A stretch of DNA of 45,365 nucleotides, from positions 1-45,365 of the forward strand of contig CACDFC010000010.1 in NCBI GenBank assembly GCA_902552035.1. Reading direction: 5' to 3'. This stretch comes from an uncultured Pelagibacteraceae bacterium (GTDB lineage Bacteria; Pseudomonadota; Alphaproteobacteria; Pelagibacterales; Pelagibacteraceae). Below the pieces are notes generated by a model, which had not been told where the DNA came from, ran no database searches, and saw only the letters and a program-made list of their open reading frames with translations. This document shows, piece after piece, positions 35,339-43,333 of this stretch; the first letter of the stretch is position 1, and each line of letters starts with the position of its first letter. Made by a program: the position numbers and the translations under genes.

Positions 35339-36670
35339 TTAATATCCTAGGGCTTTACCCATTATTTTATCAGGTAACCATGTAACAATTTCAGGAAAAA
35401 TACACAAGATTAATATAGCTAGAGCCATTATTATCATAAACGGTATAGATCCTTTTAAAATTTCAGACAGACTAACGTCTGGAGTAATTCCTTTAATTAT
35501 ATACAAATTTAATCCAACCGGAGGAGTTATTAATCCAATTTCCATATTAATAGTAAATACTATTGCAAACCAATACGGATCAAAGCCCAAAGTCGTTATA
35601 ACCGGTAATAAAATTGCTGAAGTCATTACAATTACAGCAACAGGAGGCAAAAAGAAGCCAGCTATTAAAAGGAATATGTTTATTAATATAAATACTACCC
35701 ATTTATTTGAACTTAATTCAACCATGCTCTGAGCCAAAGACTGGGTTACGTAAAGTTGTGAAAGAGTAAATGCAAAAAGATAAGATGCAGCAATAATGAA
35801 CATTATCATTACACTTTCCTTCATTGAAACTTTAACAATGTTCCATATCTTTTTTGGTTGATAAATTTTATAAACAACAGCGATCAAAACAAAAACTAAG
35901 AACGCACCAACACCTGACGCTTCTGATGGTGTTGCTACACCTCCATATAAAACATATAAGACACCTGCAATAATCGCTAAGAAAGGAAATATTCTTGGTA
36001 GTACTTCAAGTTTTTCTTTTAAGGTTGGAGGAGTTCTATTTTTTAGAGCTTTTGCGGAGTCTTTATCAATGAAATAACTGTGTATAAGAGCCCAAATAGC
36101 AAACATACCTGCTAACATGAAGCCTGGGACAAGACCACATAAGAATAATCTTCCAATTGATGTACCCGTTGCAATTCCATAAACAATTAAAACAATACTT
36201 GGAGGAATTAAAACTCCTAATGTGCCTCCTGCAGCAATAGTACCTGTAGCTATTTGATCCGAGTATCCCCTTTTTCTCATTTCAGGTATACCCATAGTTC
36301 CGATAGCAGCACAAGTTGCAGGGCTTGATCCGCTTAAAGCTGCAAAAATTGAACAAGCGCCTATGTTAGAGATGACTAAACCTCCTGGAACTCTCCATAA
36401 CCATCTATCCAAACCTGTATATAAATCTTTTCCTGCTGGAGAATTAGCTACAGCCATTCCCATTAAGATAAACATTGGTATTGAAAGTAAAACAAATGAG
36501 TTAAGACCTGCATAAAATGTTTCGGCAAAAACATCTAACATTTGGAAACCTTCAAATGTTACTAATAGGGCTATTGAAACAAAGCTCAACCCAAAAGCAA
36601 TTGGAATTCCAGAGAAAAGTACTATCAAAGTAAATACTGCAACTATTATTGCTATTATAAGTGGATCCAT
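35339..36670 (-). CDS. dctM: TRAP transporter large membrane subunit DctM
   Basis: 443 aa, about 12 membrane helices; the ion-coupled channel of a tripartite ATP-independent periplasmic transporter. Recognisable TRAP-M sequences include SGIPIAFGL, LLSIPMFILMGMAVANS, the loop FAALSGSSPATCAAIGTMGIPEMRKRGY and GTLGVLIPPSIVLIVYGI, and in the second half ITPPVGLNLYIIKGI. The start overlaps dctQ by one base. MCD follows after 13 bp. Confidence 0.94.
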   Translation of the reverse strand: MDPLIIAIIVAVFTLIVLFSGIPIAFGLSFVSIALLVTFEGFQMLDVFAETFYAGLNSFVLLSIPMFILMGMAVANSPAGKDLYTGLDRWLWRVPGGLVISNIGACSIFAALSGSSPATCAAIGTMGIPEMRKRGYSDQIATGTIAAGGTLGVLIPPSIVLIVYGIATGTSIGRLFLCGLVPGFMLAGMFAIWALIHSYFIDKDSAKALKNRTPPTLKEKLEVLPRIFPFLAIIAGVLYVLYGGVATPSEASGVGAFLVFVLIAVVYKIYQPKKIWNIVKVSMKESVMIMFIIAASYLFAFTLSQLYVTQSLAQSMVELSSNKWVVFILINIFLLIAGFFLPPVAVIVMTSAILLPVITTLGFDPYWFAIVFTINMEIGLITPPVGLNLYIIKGITPDVSLSEILKGSIPFMIIMALAILILCIFPEIVTWLPDKIMGKALGY

Positions 36671-37164
36671 TAATTATATTCCTTTTCGTCAATTAATTTT
36701 ATAATTTCAGCAATATACTGGAGTATCATTAATATAGCTCCTATCATCATCGATGAATAAGGTATCCAAAGAGGTGGGTCCCAAACTGTACCTGTTGAAT
36801 AATTTTTTGTAAAAGCTTCCTCTACCATTAAGAAACCAAAATAAAATAAAATTAAAAAAAATAATAAGCTCAATAATGAGGTAAAAATTTTCAGTCTTAT
36901 TATGTTTTTGCTAGATAAAAAATCATATATCCATTCCATGCTAACATGGGCCTTTTCGCTAAGGACATATGCACTACCGATGAATGTTGAAGCTACTAAA
37001 AGCATTGTAACTAGCTCTGTTTGCCAAGTAATAGCTCTTTGAAAAAAATATCTCTCAAAAACTAATTCAACTATAACTAAAATAGATAATAGTAAGGCTA
37101 AAACTGCAAAAGCACCACATGCTTTAGCTATAAAGTCACAAATCTGTAAATATTTTTTTTTCAT
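36670..37164 (-). CDS. dctQ: TRAP transporter small membrane subunit DctQ
   Basis: 164 aa with four hydrophobic helices and the DctQ-family elements VFERYFF, ITWQTELVTMLLV and GSAYVLSEKAHVSMEW. It forms the membrane complex with DctM. The ATG is immediately preceded by six U residues of the hairpin/U-tract that separates it from dctP, so translation starts with no Shine-Dalgarno between hairpin and start codon. Confidence 0.92.
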   Translation of the reverse strand: MKKKYLQICDFIAKACGAFAVLALLLSILVIVELVFERYFFQRAITWQTELVTMLLVASTFIGSAYVLSEKAHVSMEWIYDFLSSKNIIRLKIFTSLLSLLFFLILFYFGFLMVEEAFTKNYSTGTVWDPPLWIPYSSMMIGAILMILQYIAEIIKLIDEKEYN

Positions 37165-37199
37165 AAAAAAAACCCCTATTTAAAAAATAAATAGGGGTT
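37165..37199 (-). terminator. Intra-operon hairpin with U-tract between dctP and dctQ
   Basis: AACCCCTATTTA (37171-37182) and TAAATAGGGGTT (37188-37199) form a perfect 12-bp stem with a 5-nt loop. Read on the minus strand it is followed by six T residues that touch the dctQ ATG. It lies 15 bp after the dctP stop. It probably ends or slows most transcripts after dctP, so the periplasmic binding protein is made in excess over the membrane subunits; it may also protect the dctP mRNA 3' end. Confidence 0.82.
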
Positions 37200-37213
37200 C
37201 TTTATATATTTTT

Positions 37214-38224
37214 TTACTTAACTGATAAAGCCATTTCCATCAGTTTATCGCCACCTGCAACTTTCTCAGCAAATGCCTTGTGTGAAGATTTTTTAGCAAT
37301 CTCAACCCAGGCTGCATGATCTTTTGCATCCATATATACTAATTTTACTCCTGCTGCTTTGTAAGCGTCTTCAAATTTTTTATCTAAATTTTCGACTTGA
37401 GCAGTCATATATTTTTCTGCAACTTTTCCTGCTTTCATTAAAGCATCTTGTTGTTTTGAATTTAATTTATCAAAGCTCATTTTTGACATCAAAATTGGCT
37501 CATACATAAACCATAATCCAAATTTTCCTGGAGGTGTTGCACATGAAACTTGTTCATAAATTTTGTAACTTACAAAACTTCCTGAACTTGTGTTAGCACC
37601 AGTCAATACACCAGTTTGTAAACCAGTATATATCTCAGAGGACGGCATACTTTGAATACCAGCTCCTGCTGCTTCTAACATTTGGTTAAATGCTTTACCT
37701 GCAGCTCTCATTACTTGTCCTTTTGCATCACTAGGATTTTTTATACATTTTGTTTTTGAAGCAAAACCACCACCTAACCATGCGTCTGATAATACTACTA
37801 CACCGGCATCGTTAATAATTTTTTTGATCTCTGTCATCATCGGCCCTTTATTGAACCTCAATGCATGATCATGATTTTTTACAGTGCCTGGCATTAAAGT
37901 TGCATCGAATTCTGGATGAAATTTAGACGCATAAGCCAATGGAAAAGCAGAAATATCCAACTGTCCAGTTGTCATAGGTTTCCACTGTTCTTTAGGTTTG
38001 TATAATGATTTGGCTGGATAAATTCTAATATCTATTCCAACATTTGCTTTTTTTACCTCGTCTGCAATGATTTGAACCATTTCATGACGTGGATCATAAG
38101 ATCCATCAGCTCTTGGTGTACCAGGCCATTGGTGACTTGCTTTTAGCGTAACAGCGTGAGCAGAACCAATAGTAGTTAGAACAAAAACTAATGAAGTAAA
38201 ATATAAAGATATTTTTTTTAACAT
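37214..38224 (-). CDS. dctP: TRAP transporter periplasmic solute-binding protein DctP
   Basis: 336 aa. A Sec signal peptide (residues 1-24, ending GSAHA) precedes the mature VTLKASHQWPG. DctP-family features include the conserved acid-binding Arg region GQVMRAAGKAFNQMLEAAGA and SSEIYTGLQTGVLTGAN. It should bind a carboxylate through the Arg and deliver it to DctQM. The downstream malonyl-CoA decarboxylase and the divergent CoA-transferase make malonate a good guess; rhizobia use a TRAP system (MatPQM) for malonate. GAGGGA lies about 7 nt before the start. Promoter is listed separately. Confidence 0.92.
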   Translation of the reverse strand: MLKKISLYFTSLVFVLTTIGSAHAVTLKASHQWPGTPRADGSYDPRHEMVQIIADEVKKANVGIDIRIYPAKSLYKPKEQWKPMTTGQLDISAFPLAYASKFHPEFDATLMPGTVKNHDHALRFNKGPMMTEIKKIINDAGVVVLSDAWLGGGFASKTKCIKNPSDAKGQVMRAAGKAFNQMLEAAGAGIQSMPSSEIYTGLQTGVLTGANTSSGSFVSYKIYEQVSCATPPGKFGLWFMYEPILMSKMSFDKLNSKQQDALMKAGKVAEKYMTAQVENLDKKFEDAYKAAGVKLVYMDAKDHAAWVEIAKKSSHKAFAEKVAGGDKLMEMALSVK

Positions 38225-38259
38225 TATTATTTCCCTCTATTGTTATTTTTAATAATTCA

Positions 38260-38288
38260 ATTAAAATGAAGTTATTAATAAGAGTCAA
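38260..38288 (-). promoter_or_regulatory. Sigma-70-type promoter for the dctP operon
   Basis: On the minus strand TTGACT (38288-38283), a 17-bp spacer and TTTAAT (38265-38260) precede dctP by about 35 bp. Five of six bases match consensus in each element. The same 95-bp gap must also serve the divergent CoA-transferase. A GTCGAC palindrome lies just beyond the -35 and could belong to an operator, though no regulator gene is present. Confidence 0.6.
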
Positions 38289-38319
38289 GTCGACAAAAAC
38301 TCAAATTATATAAAATTAT

Positions 38320-39462
38320 ATGGATGGACCTTTAAAAAACCTTCTAGTTGTTGATTTAACAAGGGTATTAGTTGGTCCTTATTGTACAATGATACTGTCA
38401 GATCTTGGTGCAAGGGTAATAAAGATAGAAGCACCTGAAACAGGAGATGACTCAAGAAAATTTGGGCCTTTTGTTAAAGATCAATCCGCTTACTTTATGT
38501 CTTTAAACAGAGGAAAAGAAAGTATAGCGCTTAATTTAAAAAATGAGGAAGACAAAAAGATTTTTGAAAAAATTTTATCAAGAGCGGATATATTGGTAGA
38601 AAATTTTAAGCCAGGAACTTTAGAAAAATGGGGTTATGGATGGAAAGATGTTTGTAAAAAATATCCAAAGTTAATTTATGCATCCGCCTCAGGCTTTGGT
38701 CAAACTGGACCATTAAAAGATTTACCTGCATACGATATGGTTGTTCAAGGTATGGGTGGTTTAATGAGTGTTACTGGCCAACCAAACTCTGAACCAACAA
38801 GAGTTGGAACATCAATTGGAGATATTACTGCAGGATTATTTACAGCTATTGGAATTAATGCTGCTCTTTATGATAGGGAAAAAACTGGGAAAGGAATGTT
38901 TATTGACGTATCAATGTTAGACTCACAGATAGCGATATTAGAAAATGCTATAGCTAGATACTTATCAAAGAATGAAATTCCCAAACCTATGGGTTCAAGA
39001 CATCCGTCTATTGCACCCTTTGAAGCTTTTAAGACCAAAGATAGTTACATTATTATTGCTGCTGGTAATGACAAGTTATTTGAAAAGTTATGCGAACATT
39101 TAAATATCACAGAGTGCGTTAGTGACGATCGTTTTAAAACTAACTCGATGAGATGTGAAAATATGGATGATTTAAAAAAAATAATTGAGGATAAATTAAT
39201 TGTAAATAATACTGATGATTGGATAAAAGGCATGGAAAAGTTAAAAATACCTTGTGGACCAATTTATAATATAAAGCAAGCTGTGGAAAATCCTCAAATT
39301 GAAGCAAGAAATATGATTGTAAAATCTTATCATAAAATCATTGGTGAATTTAAGTTGGCAGGTAATCCAATTAAAATGTCTTCTTACAAAGATGAGAATA
39401 AAAGAGGTGATATACCAGATCTAGATGAACACAGAGATAAGATTTTAAAAGAATTTTCCTAA
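38320..39462 (+). CDS. Family III CoA-transferase (CaiB/BaiF)
   Basis: 380 aa. The start LLVVDLTRVLVGPYCTMIL-SDLGARVIKIE is the CoA-binding Rossmann-like half. ADILVENFKPGTLEKWG and SGFGQTGPLKDLPAYD follow, with the nucleophilic Asp at D139. The GGLMSVTG loop and VSMLDSQIA are also typical. It transfers CoA between carboxylic acids through an aspartyl-CoA thioester; donor and acceptor vary widely. Divergent from dctP across 95 bp, so it may activate the imported dicarboxylate, for example malonate to malonyl-CoA for the decarboxylase. Formyl-CoA:oxalate, succinyl-CoA or carnitine-type activities remain possible. It converges on rpoZ with one base between stops. Confidence 0.9.
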   Translation: MDGPLKNLLVVDLTRVLVGPYCTMILSDLGARVIKIEAPETGDDSRKFGPFVKDQSAYFMSLNRGKESIALNLKNEEDKKIFEKILSRADILVENFKPGTLEKWGYGWKDVCKKYPKLIYASASGFGQTGPLKDLPAYDMVVQGMGGLMSVTGQPNSEPTRVGTSIGDITAGLFTAIGINAALYDREKTGKGMFIDVSMLDSQIAILENAIARYLSKNEIPKPMGSRHPSIAPFEAFKTKDSYIIIAAGNDKLFEKLCEHLNITECVSDDRFKTNSMRCENMDDLKKIIEDKLIVNNTDDWIKGMEKLKIPCGPIYNIKQAVENPQIEARNMIVKSYHKIIGEFKLAGNPIKMSSYKDENKRGDIPDLDEHRDKILKEFS

Positions 39463-39463
39463 A

Positions 39464-39991
39464 TTACTGGCTTTCAGCTTCACTATCATTATCACTAGAT
39501 GTCTCTTGATCTTTAATTTCGTCTAATGATACATCGGCGTCTTCTTCATCATTATTTTCTGATGTTGTTTCTTGAGGAATATTTTCCTCGTTAGCTGTTG
39601 TTAACTCTGCTAAGTCTTCTTTTGACACTTGAATTTTTTCAGGAATTTTTCTAGCTCTTTTAGATGGTAAAATTGGCACACCGCTCTTTGAAATTTCACC
39701 TTTATATAAATTTTCGAAGTCATCGCCTATTTCCTCATCATCTTCGGCAGTGTCGTCAACTTGTTCAACATGTCTCCTTAATTTATAAACAGCACTTTCT
39801 GTTAAATCTGAAACTTTAATTTTTTCTGAAGCTATTTCTCTCAATGCAATAACTGTATTTTTGTCGTTATCTTTTTCTAAAGTTGGTTCTATCCCAGAAT
39901 TTAATTGTGTAGCTCTTTCTTTTGCTACAAGGACTAGTTCATAGGGGCTATCAACTTTATCAATACAATCTTCTACTGTAACTCTTGCCAT
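39464..39991 (-). CDS. rpoZ: RNA polymerase omega subunit with long acidic tail
   Basis: [23 protein letters not shown] is the omega signature, and [18 protein letters not shown] completes the globular part (about residues 1-75). It stabilises the beta' subunit in RNA polymerase. At 175 aa it is roughly twice E. coli omega (91). The extra 100 residues are low complexity and strongly acidic (runs of Asp/Glu/Ser, such as [12 protein letters not shown] at the end) and probably disordered. Alphaproteobacterial omegas often have some extension. It follows the MFS gene by 43 bp and converges with the CoA-transferase. Confidence 0.93.
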   Translation of the reverse strand: MARVTVEDCIDKVDSPYELVLVAKERATQLNSGIEPTLEKDNDKNTVIALREIASEKIKVSDLTESAVYKLRRHVEQVDDTAEDDEEIGDDFENLYKGEISKSGVPILPSKRARKIPEKIQVSKEDLAELTTANEENIPQETTSENNDEEDADVSLDEIKDQETSSDNDSEAESQ

Positions 39992-39999
39992 GCGAGGTG

Positions 40000-40026
40000 T
40001 TTATACCTGCTTAAAAATAAAATCAA
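40000..40026 (-). promoter_or_regulatory. Possible rpoZ promoter
   Basis: Minus strand TTGATT (40026-40021), 15-bp spacer and TATAAA (40005-40000), 9 bp before the rpoZ ATG at 39991. The short spacer and partial -35 make this tentative; like rpsD it would give an almost leaderless mRNA. Confidence 0.4.
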
Positions 40027-40034
40027 GTTTTTTT

Positions 40035-41243
40035 CTAAATTTTTATAGGATTTATTTTTGATTTAACCAATAAAAGTAATATTATTGATATTGTTATATA
40101 GATTGCTGAAATTAAAGCAATTTGTTCGATTGAGTATCCCTTGTCAATAAGTACTCCGAAAAAGGCAGTTCCAAAAGCAGTTGCAAAAACCATCAAAGCT
40201 GTAGTTAGAGCTTTTATTGATCCAATATATTTTACACCGTAAATTTCTGCCCAAGTTGAAGATCCTAAAACGTTTGCCAAACCATTTGAAATTCCTATCA
40301 GTCCTAAAAAAACAAATGCTGTAAAAGGGTGATTAAAATAAATAATCACAATTGTTGATAATAAAAGTGGAATATTCATATAAATTAGAATTTTTCTACT
40401 AGTAAATTTATCGATTAAAAAACCAGATATAAATAAAGTGATTACTGACATTATCGAATAAACCATAAATGATTGTGCAATAATATATGGACCCCAATTT
40501 TTAGAACCTAAAATAAACGATTGATATACAAATGTTCCAGTAGCTATCCATGGCATAGCGAGCATGTTTGCACATATGATATAAAATCTATAGTCTTTTA
40601 TAACCTCAATTCTTTTCCAATCCTTAATATTTTGATTAGAGGAATTTTTTTCGTCGATAGACTCTCTAGAATCAAGTTTTAAATTTTTTATAAGAAAATA
40701 AGAAGTTAAAGGTAAAAAAAATATTACAATTAAAGAAATACTTATCCAAATAACTTTCCAATCATAAAGAGTTAAAAGGTAAATGATTAGAACTGGCAAA
40801 ATAAATTCTGCTGTAGATAAGCCAAACCAACCTGTGCTCAATGCTTTCCCTCTTGATTTTGTAAAATATCTTGAAATAGTTGTTGTTGCTGTATGGGACA
40901 TCATACCTTGTCCTGAAAATCTCATTAAAAGAATTGCAAAAAATAGAAATATAATTGATGAAATTTTAGAAAATAAAAAACAAGAGAGTGCCAATAAAAT
41001 AACCACTAAAAATGAAAATTTTGAAATATTAATATCATCTATTTTTTTTCCAAGCCAGATTAGGATAAAACTGCTAAGTAAGGTAGCTGATGCATATATT
41101 GAGCCAAATTGTCCATGTGTTATTGTAAGTGTTTCTCTGATGCTTGGATTAAATAAACCTAAAAAAAAACTCTGTCCAAAGCTAGAAAAAAATGTAAATA
41201 TAAATCCAAATAAAATTACTTTAAAACTTAAACTCTTAAACAT
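40035..41243 (-). CDS. Major facilitator superfamily transporter
   Basis: 402 aa, 12 predicted hydrophobic helices with the usual central cytoplasmic loop around residues 190-215 (Lys/Glu/Asn-rich). The MFS loop 2-3 element appears as GKKIDD, its counterpart in the second half as GFLIDKFTSRKI. The N-terminus FSSFGQSFFLGLFNPSIRETL is similar to oxalate/monocarboxylate-type MFS proteins, but no substrate can be assigned. Its ATG is only 8 bp from the ATG of the divergent dehydrogenase. Confidence 0.87.
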   Translation of the reverse strand: MFKSLSFKVILFGFIFTFFSSFGQSFFLGLFNPSIRETLTITHGQFGSIYASATLLSSFILIWLGKKIDDINISKFSFLVVILLALSCFLFSKISSIIFLFFAILLMRFSGQGMMSHTATTTISRYFTKSRGKALSTGWFGLSTAEFILPVLIIYLLTLYDWKVIWISISLIVIFFLPLTSYFLIKNLKLDSRESIDEKNSSNQNIKDWKRIEVIKDYRFYIICANMLAMPWIATGTFVYQSFILGSKNWGPYIIAQSFMVYSIMSVITLFISGFLIDKFTSRKILIYMNIPLLLSTIVIIYFNHPFTAFVFLGLIGISNGLANVLGSSTWAEIYGVKYIGSIKALTTALMVFATAFGTAFFGVLIDKGYSIEQIALISAIYITISIILLLLVKSKINPIKI

Positions 41244-41251
41244 ATAAAATT

Positions 41252-42121
41252 ATGTCTTGTAATGTTGCTTTTATAGGTCTTGGTGTCATGGGTTATCCAA
41301 TGGCTGGTTATATATCAAAAGGTGGGCACAATGTAACTGTTTTTAATAGAACTGCCTCGAAAGCTGATAAATGGATTTCTGAATACAAAGGTACTAAAAC
41401 TGACACACCTGCAAAAGCTGCTGCAGGAGCAGATTATATATTTACATGTGTTGGAAATGATAATGACTTAAGAGAAGTAACTTTTGGTGAAAATGGAATT
41501 TTTAAAACAATTAAAAAAGACGCGGTTTATATTGATAACACAACAGCTTCAGCAACTATTGCAAGAGAGATTTATAATTATGCAAAAAAAAATGGTTTTG
41601 GGGCATTAGATGCTCCAGTGTCTGGAGGACAGGCAGGTGCTGAAAACGGGGCGCTTACAGTTATGATTGGTGGTGATCAGGCAGACTTTGATAAAGCAAA
41701 AGATAAAATTGATTGTTATAGCAAAAAAATGAAATTGTTAGGTCCTGCAGGTAGTGGTCAGTTAGCAAAAATGGTTAATCAAATTTGTATTGCTGGGTTA
41801 GTTCAAGGTTTGTCAGAGGGAATTAACTTTGGAATGAAGGCAGGATTGAAAATGGAAGATGTAATTGAAGTTATTTCAAAGGGTGCAGCTCAATCATGGC
41901 AAATGGAAAATCGTTACAAAACTATGATCGATGACAAATTTGATTTTGGTTTTGCAGTAGATTGGATGAGAAAAGATTTAAAAATTGCAATGGAAGAAGC
42001 TAGAAATAATGGTTCATTATTACCTGTTACGGAACTTGTAGATAAATTTTATGGTGAAGTCCAAGGAATGGGTGGGAATAGATGGGATACATCAAGCTTA
42101 ATCAAAAGATTTAGAAAGTAA
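41252..42121 (+). CDS. 3-hydroxyisobutyrate dehydrogenase family oxidoreductase
   Basis: 289 aa beta-hydroxyacid dehydrogenase. The Rossmann loop is VAFIGLGVMGYPMAG at the N-terminus, the substrate loop DAPVSGGQAGAENGALTVMIGG, and the catalytic Lys is K173 in GQLAKMVNQ. The family includes 3-hydroxyisobutyrate dehydrogenase (valine breakdown), tartronate semialdehyde reductase and GLYR-type enzymes; sequence alone does not separate them. Nearby CoA-transferase and methylcitrate genes would fit branched-chain or propionate-related metabolism. The PNPOx-like gene follows after 3 bp. Confidence 0.87.
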   Translation: MSCNVAFIGLGVMGYPMAGYISKGGHNVTVFNRTASKADKWISEYKGTKTDTPAKAAAGADYIFTCVGNDNDLREVTFGENGIFKTIKKDAVYIDNTTASATIAREIYNYAKKNGFGALDAPVSGGQAGAENGALTVMIGGDQADFDKAKDKIDCYSKKMKLLGPAGSGQLAKMVNQICIAGLVQGLSEGINFGMKAGLKMEDVIEVISKGAAQSWQMENRYKTMIDDKFDFGFAVDWMRKDLKIAMEEARNNGSLLPVTELVDKFYGEVQGMGGNRWDTSSLIKRFRK

Positions 42122-42124
42122 TGT

Positions 42125-42724
42125 ATGCAGCCAGCATACTATGAAGATTTAGCAGAAATTCAAAATAAGTATTGGTTTATGTTAGACGATGCTGTTGCTA
42201 ACAGAGCTTCATCATTCAGAATTCCTGTTTTTATGTGTGCTTATGAAAATGAGGTTGATGGAAGAATTGTTGTTTTACGTAAATCAGACAGAAAAAATAA
42301 ACTTTTACAATTTCATACTGATTTCAGATCACCAAAAGTTGGTATTCTCAAAAAAAATAAGAATGCATCTCTTGTTTTCTACGACAAGGAAGAAAAAATA
42401 CAACTAAGAGTTAAAGTTGAGTGTGAGGTTAATAATCAAAATTCAATAACAGAAGAGTCTTGGAAAAAAACTCAACACATAAGTAGAAGATGTTATTTAA
42501 CTGATAGCCCTCCAGGAACTGCTTCAGAAAATCCTACTTCTGGAATGATATCTAAATTAGAAGATTTTGATTATACAATGGAACAAAGCGAAGAGGGTTA
42601 TAAAAATTTTACTGTTATTAAATGCAAAATTAAATCTATAGAATGGCTCTATCTTGCAGCCAAAGGTCACAGAAGAGCTAAATTTGATTTAGAAGCAAAT
42701 AAAAATTCTTGGTTAGTTCCTTAG
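42125..42724 (+). CDS. PNPOx-like split-barrel flavin-binding protein
   Basis: 199 aa. The split-barrel pattern is recognisable: ASSFRIPVFMCAY, GRIVVLRKSDRKNKLLQFHTDFRSPKVGIL, ASLVFYDKEEKIQLRVKVECEV, and SGMISKLEDF. This layout resembles pyridoxamine 5'-phosphate oxidase-like proteins with FMN bound at the strand-2/3 arginine-lysine positions. It lacks the C-terminal substrate signature of true PdxH, so it is probably another FMN-dependent reductase or oxidase. It follows the hydroxyacid dehydrogenase by 3 bp, implying co-transcription. Its stop region overlaps the convergent secreted-protein gene by 4 bp. Confidence 0.75.
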   Translation: MQPAYYEDLAEIQNKYWFMLDDAVANRASSFRIPVFMCAYENEVDGRIVVLRKSDRKNKLLQFHTDFRSPKVGILKKNKNASLVFYDKEEKIQLRVKVECEVNNQNSITEESWKKTQHISRRCYLTDSPPGTASENPTSGMISKLEDFDYTMEQSEEGYKNFTVIKCKIKSIEWLYLAAKGHRRAKFDLEANKNSWLVP

Positions 42725-43314
42725 TCTTTAATTTTTCTGATTAATAAACTGGTCATAGCTCTTTTTTTACAAAACTTATAATCATTGTCTGCTAATTTTT
42801 TTCCACTCGTATCAAACAATTTCCAGTTATATTTAACACAACTTGTTGGTTTTTTTCCTAACTTTAATATTTTCAATTCTACAGTTCTTGAACCACGATC
42901 TGTAACTGAGAAAGTTCTCGTTTCACCTTTTTTCCACAAACCTAGCGGAAACTTACATCCATTTTTAATATATTTAGTTCCTGATCTTCTTTGGTCGTAA
43001 ACTCTTCCTATACACTGACCATCATTTGTAACCGTAAATAATTGTGTTTTTTTTACTTTTCCAGATTTATTTTTTTTTGTTCTTTTATAAACTTTAATGA
43101 TTTCATCTGTACCTGGATATTTCCAGTCTATTGGACCTACAATTTTCTTTCTGCGTTTTTCACCAAAAATTGTATCTGCAGGAGTATATCTAATTTCTCG
43201 GTCATCTCTAATATCACCACCTGTGAACAATTCTAAAGGAATAAATCTTTCGTTGGCCATAGATACATTTGTTAAGAGGAATATTGTAATTATAATAAAA
43301 AATATTTTTTTCAT
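42721..43314 (-). CDS. Secreted or periplasmic protein of unknown function, four cysteines
   Basis: 197 aa, no family recognised. Residues 1-20 (MKKIFFIIITIFLLTNVSMA) form a Sec signal peptide; the mature part begins NERFIPLELFTGG. It has four cysteines (DGQCIG, NGCKFPLG, TSCVKYNW, YKFCKKR), enough for two disulfides, and is basic and rich in Lys/Arg with likely beta structure (RTFSVTDRGSRTVELKILKLG). Such traits fit a small periplasmic beta-domain protein. It overlaps the PNPOx-like gene tail to tail by 4 bp. The methyltransferase gene upstream on the same strand ends 19 bp before it. Confidence 0.7.
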   Translation of the reverse strand: MKKIFFIIITIFLLTNVSMANERFIPLELFTGGDIRDDREIRYTPADTIFGEKRRKKIVGPIDWKYPGTDEIIKVYKRTKKNKSGKVKKTQLFTVTNDGQCIGRVYDQRRSGTKYIKNGCKFPLGLWKKGETRTFSVTDRGSRTVELKILKLGKKPTSCVKYNWKLFDTSGKKLADNDYKFCKKRAMTSLLIRKIKD

Positions 43315-43333
43315 TTTTTTTAAGATATAGACT

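Noticed and set aside
37213..38224. dctP as a lipoprotein
   Set aside because: The signal peptide ends in A-H-A and lacks a lipobox cysteine.
38225..38319. A promoter for the CoA-transferase on the plus strand
   Set aside because: A TATAAA-like sequence lies just before the ATG, but no -35 at suitable spacing is visible.
40783..41247. 154-codon plus-strand open frame antisense to the MFS gene
   Set aside because: The MFS reading has 12 helices and loop motifs; this frame has no recognisable domain and ends at the divergent dehydrogenase start, so it is probably a shadow.
42785..43330. Several plus-strand open frames of 64-77 codons
   Set aside because: They are antisense to the secreted-protein gene, which has a convincing signal peptide; the plus frames show no family.
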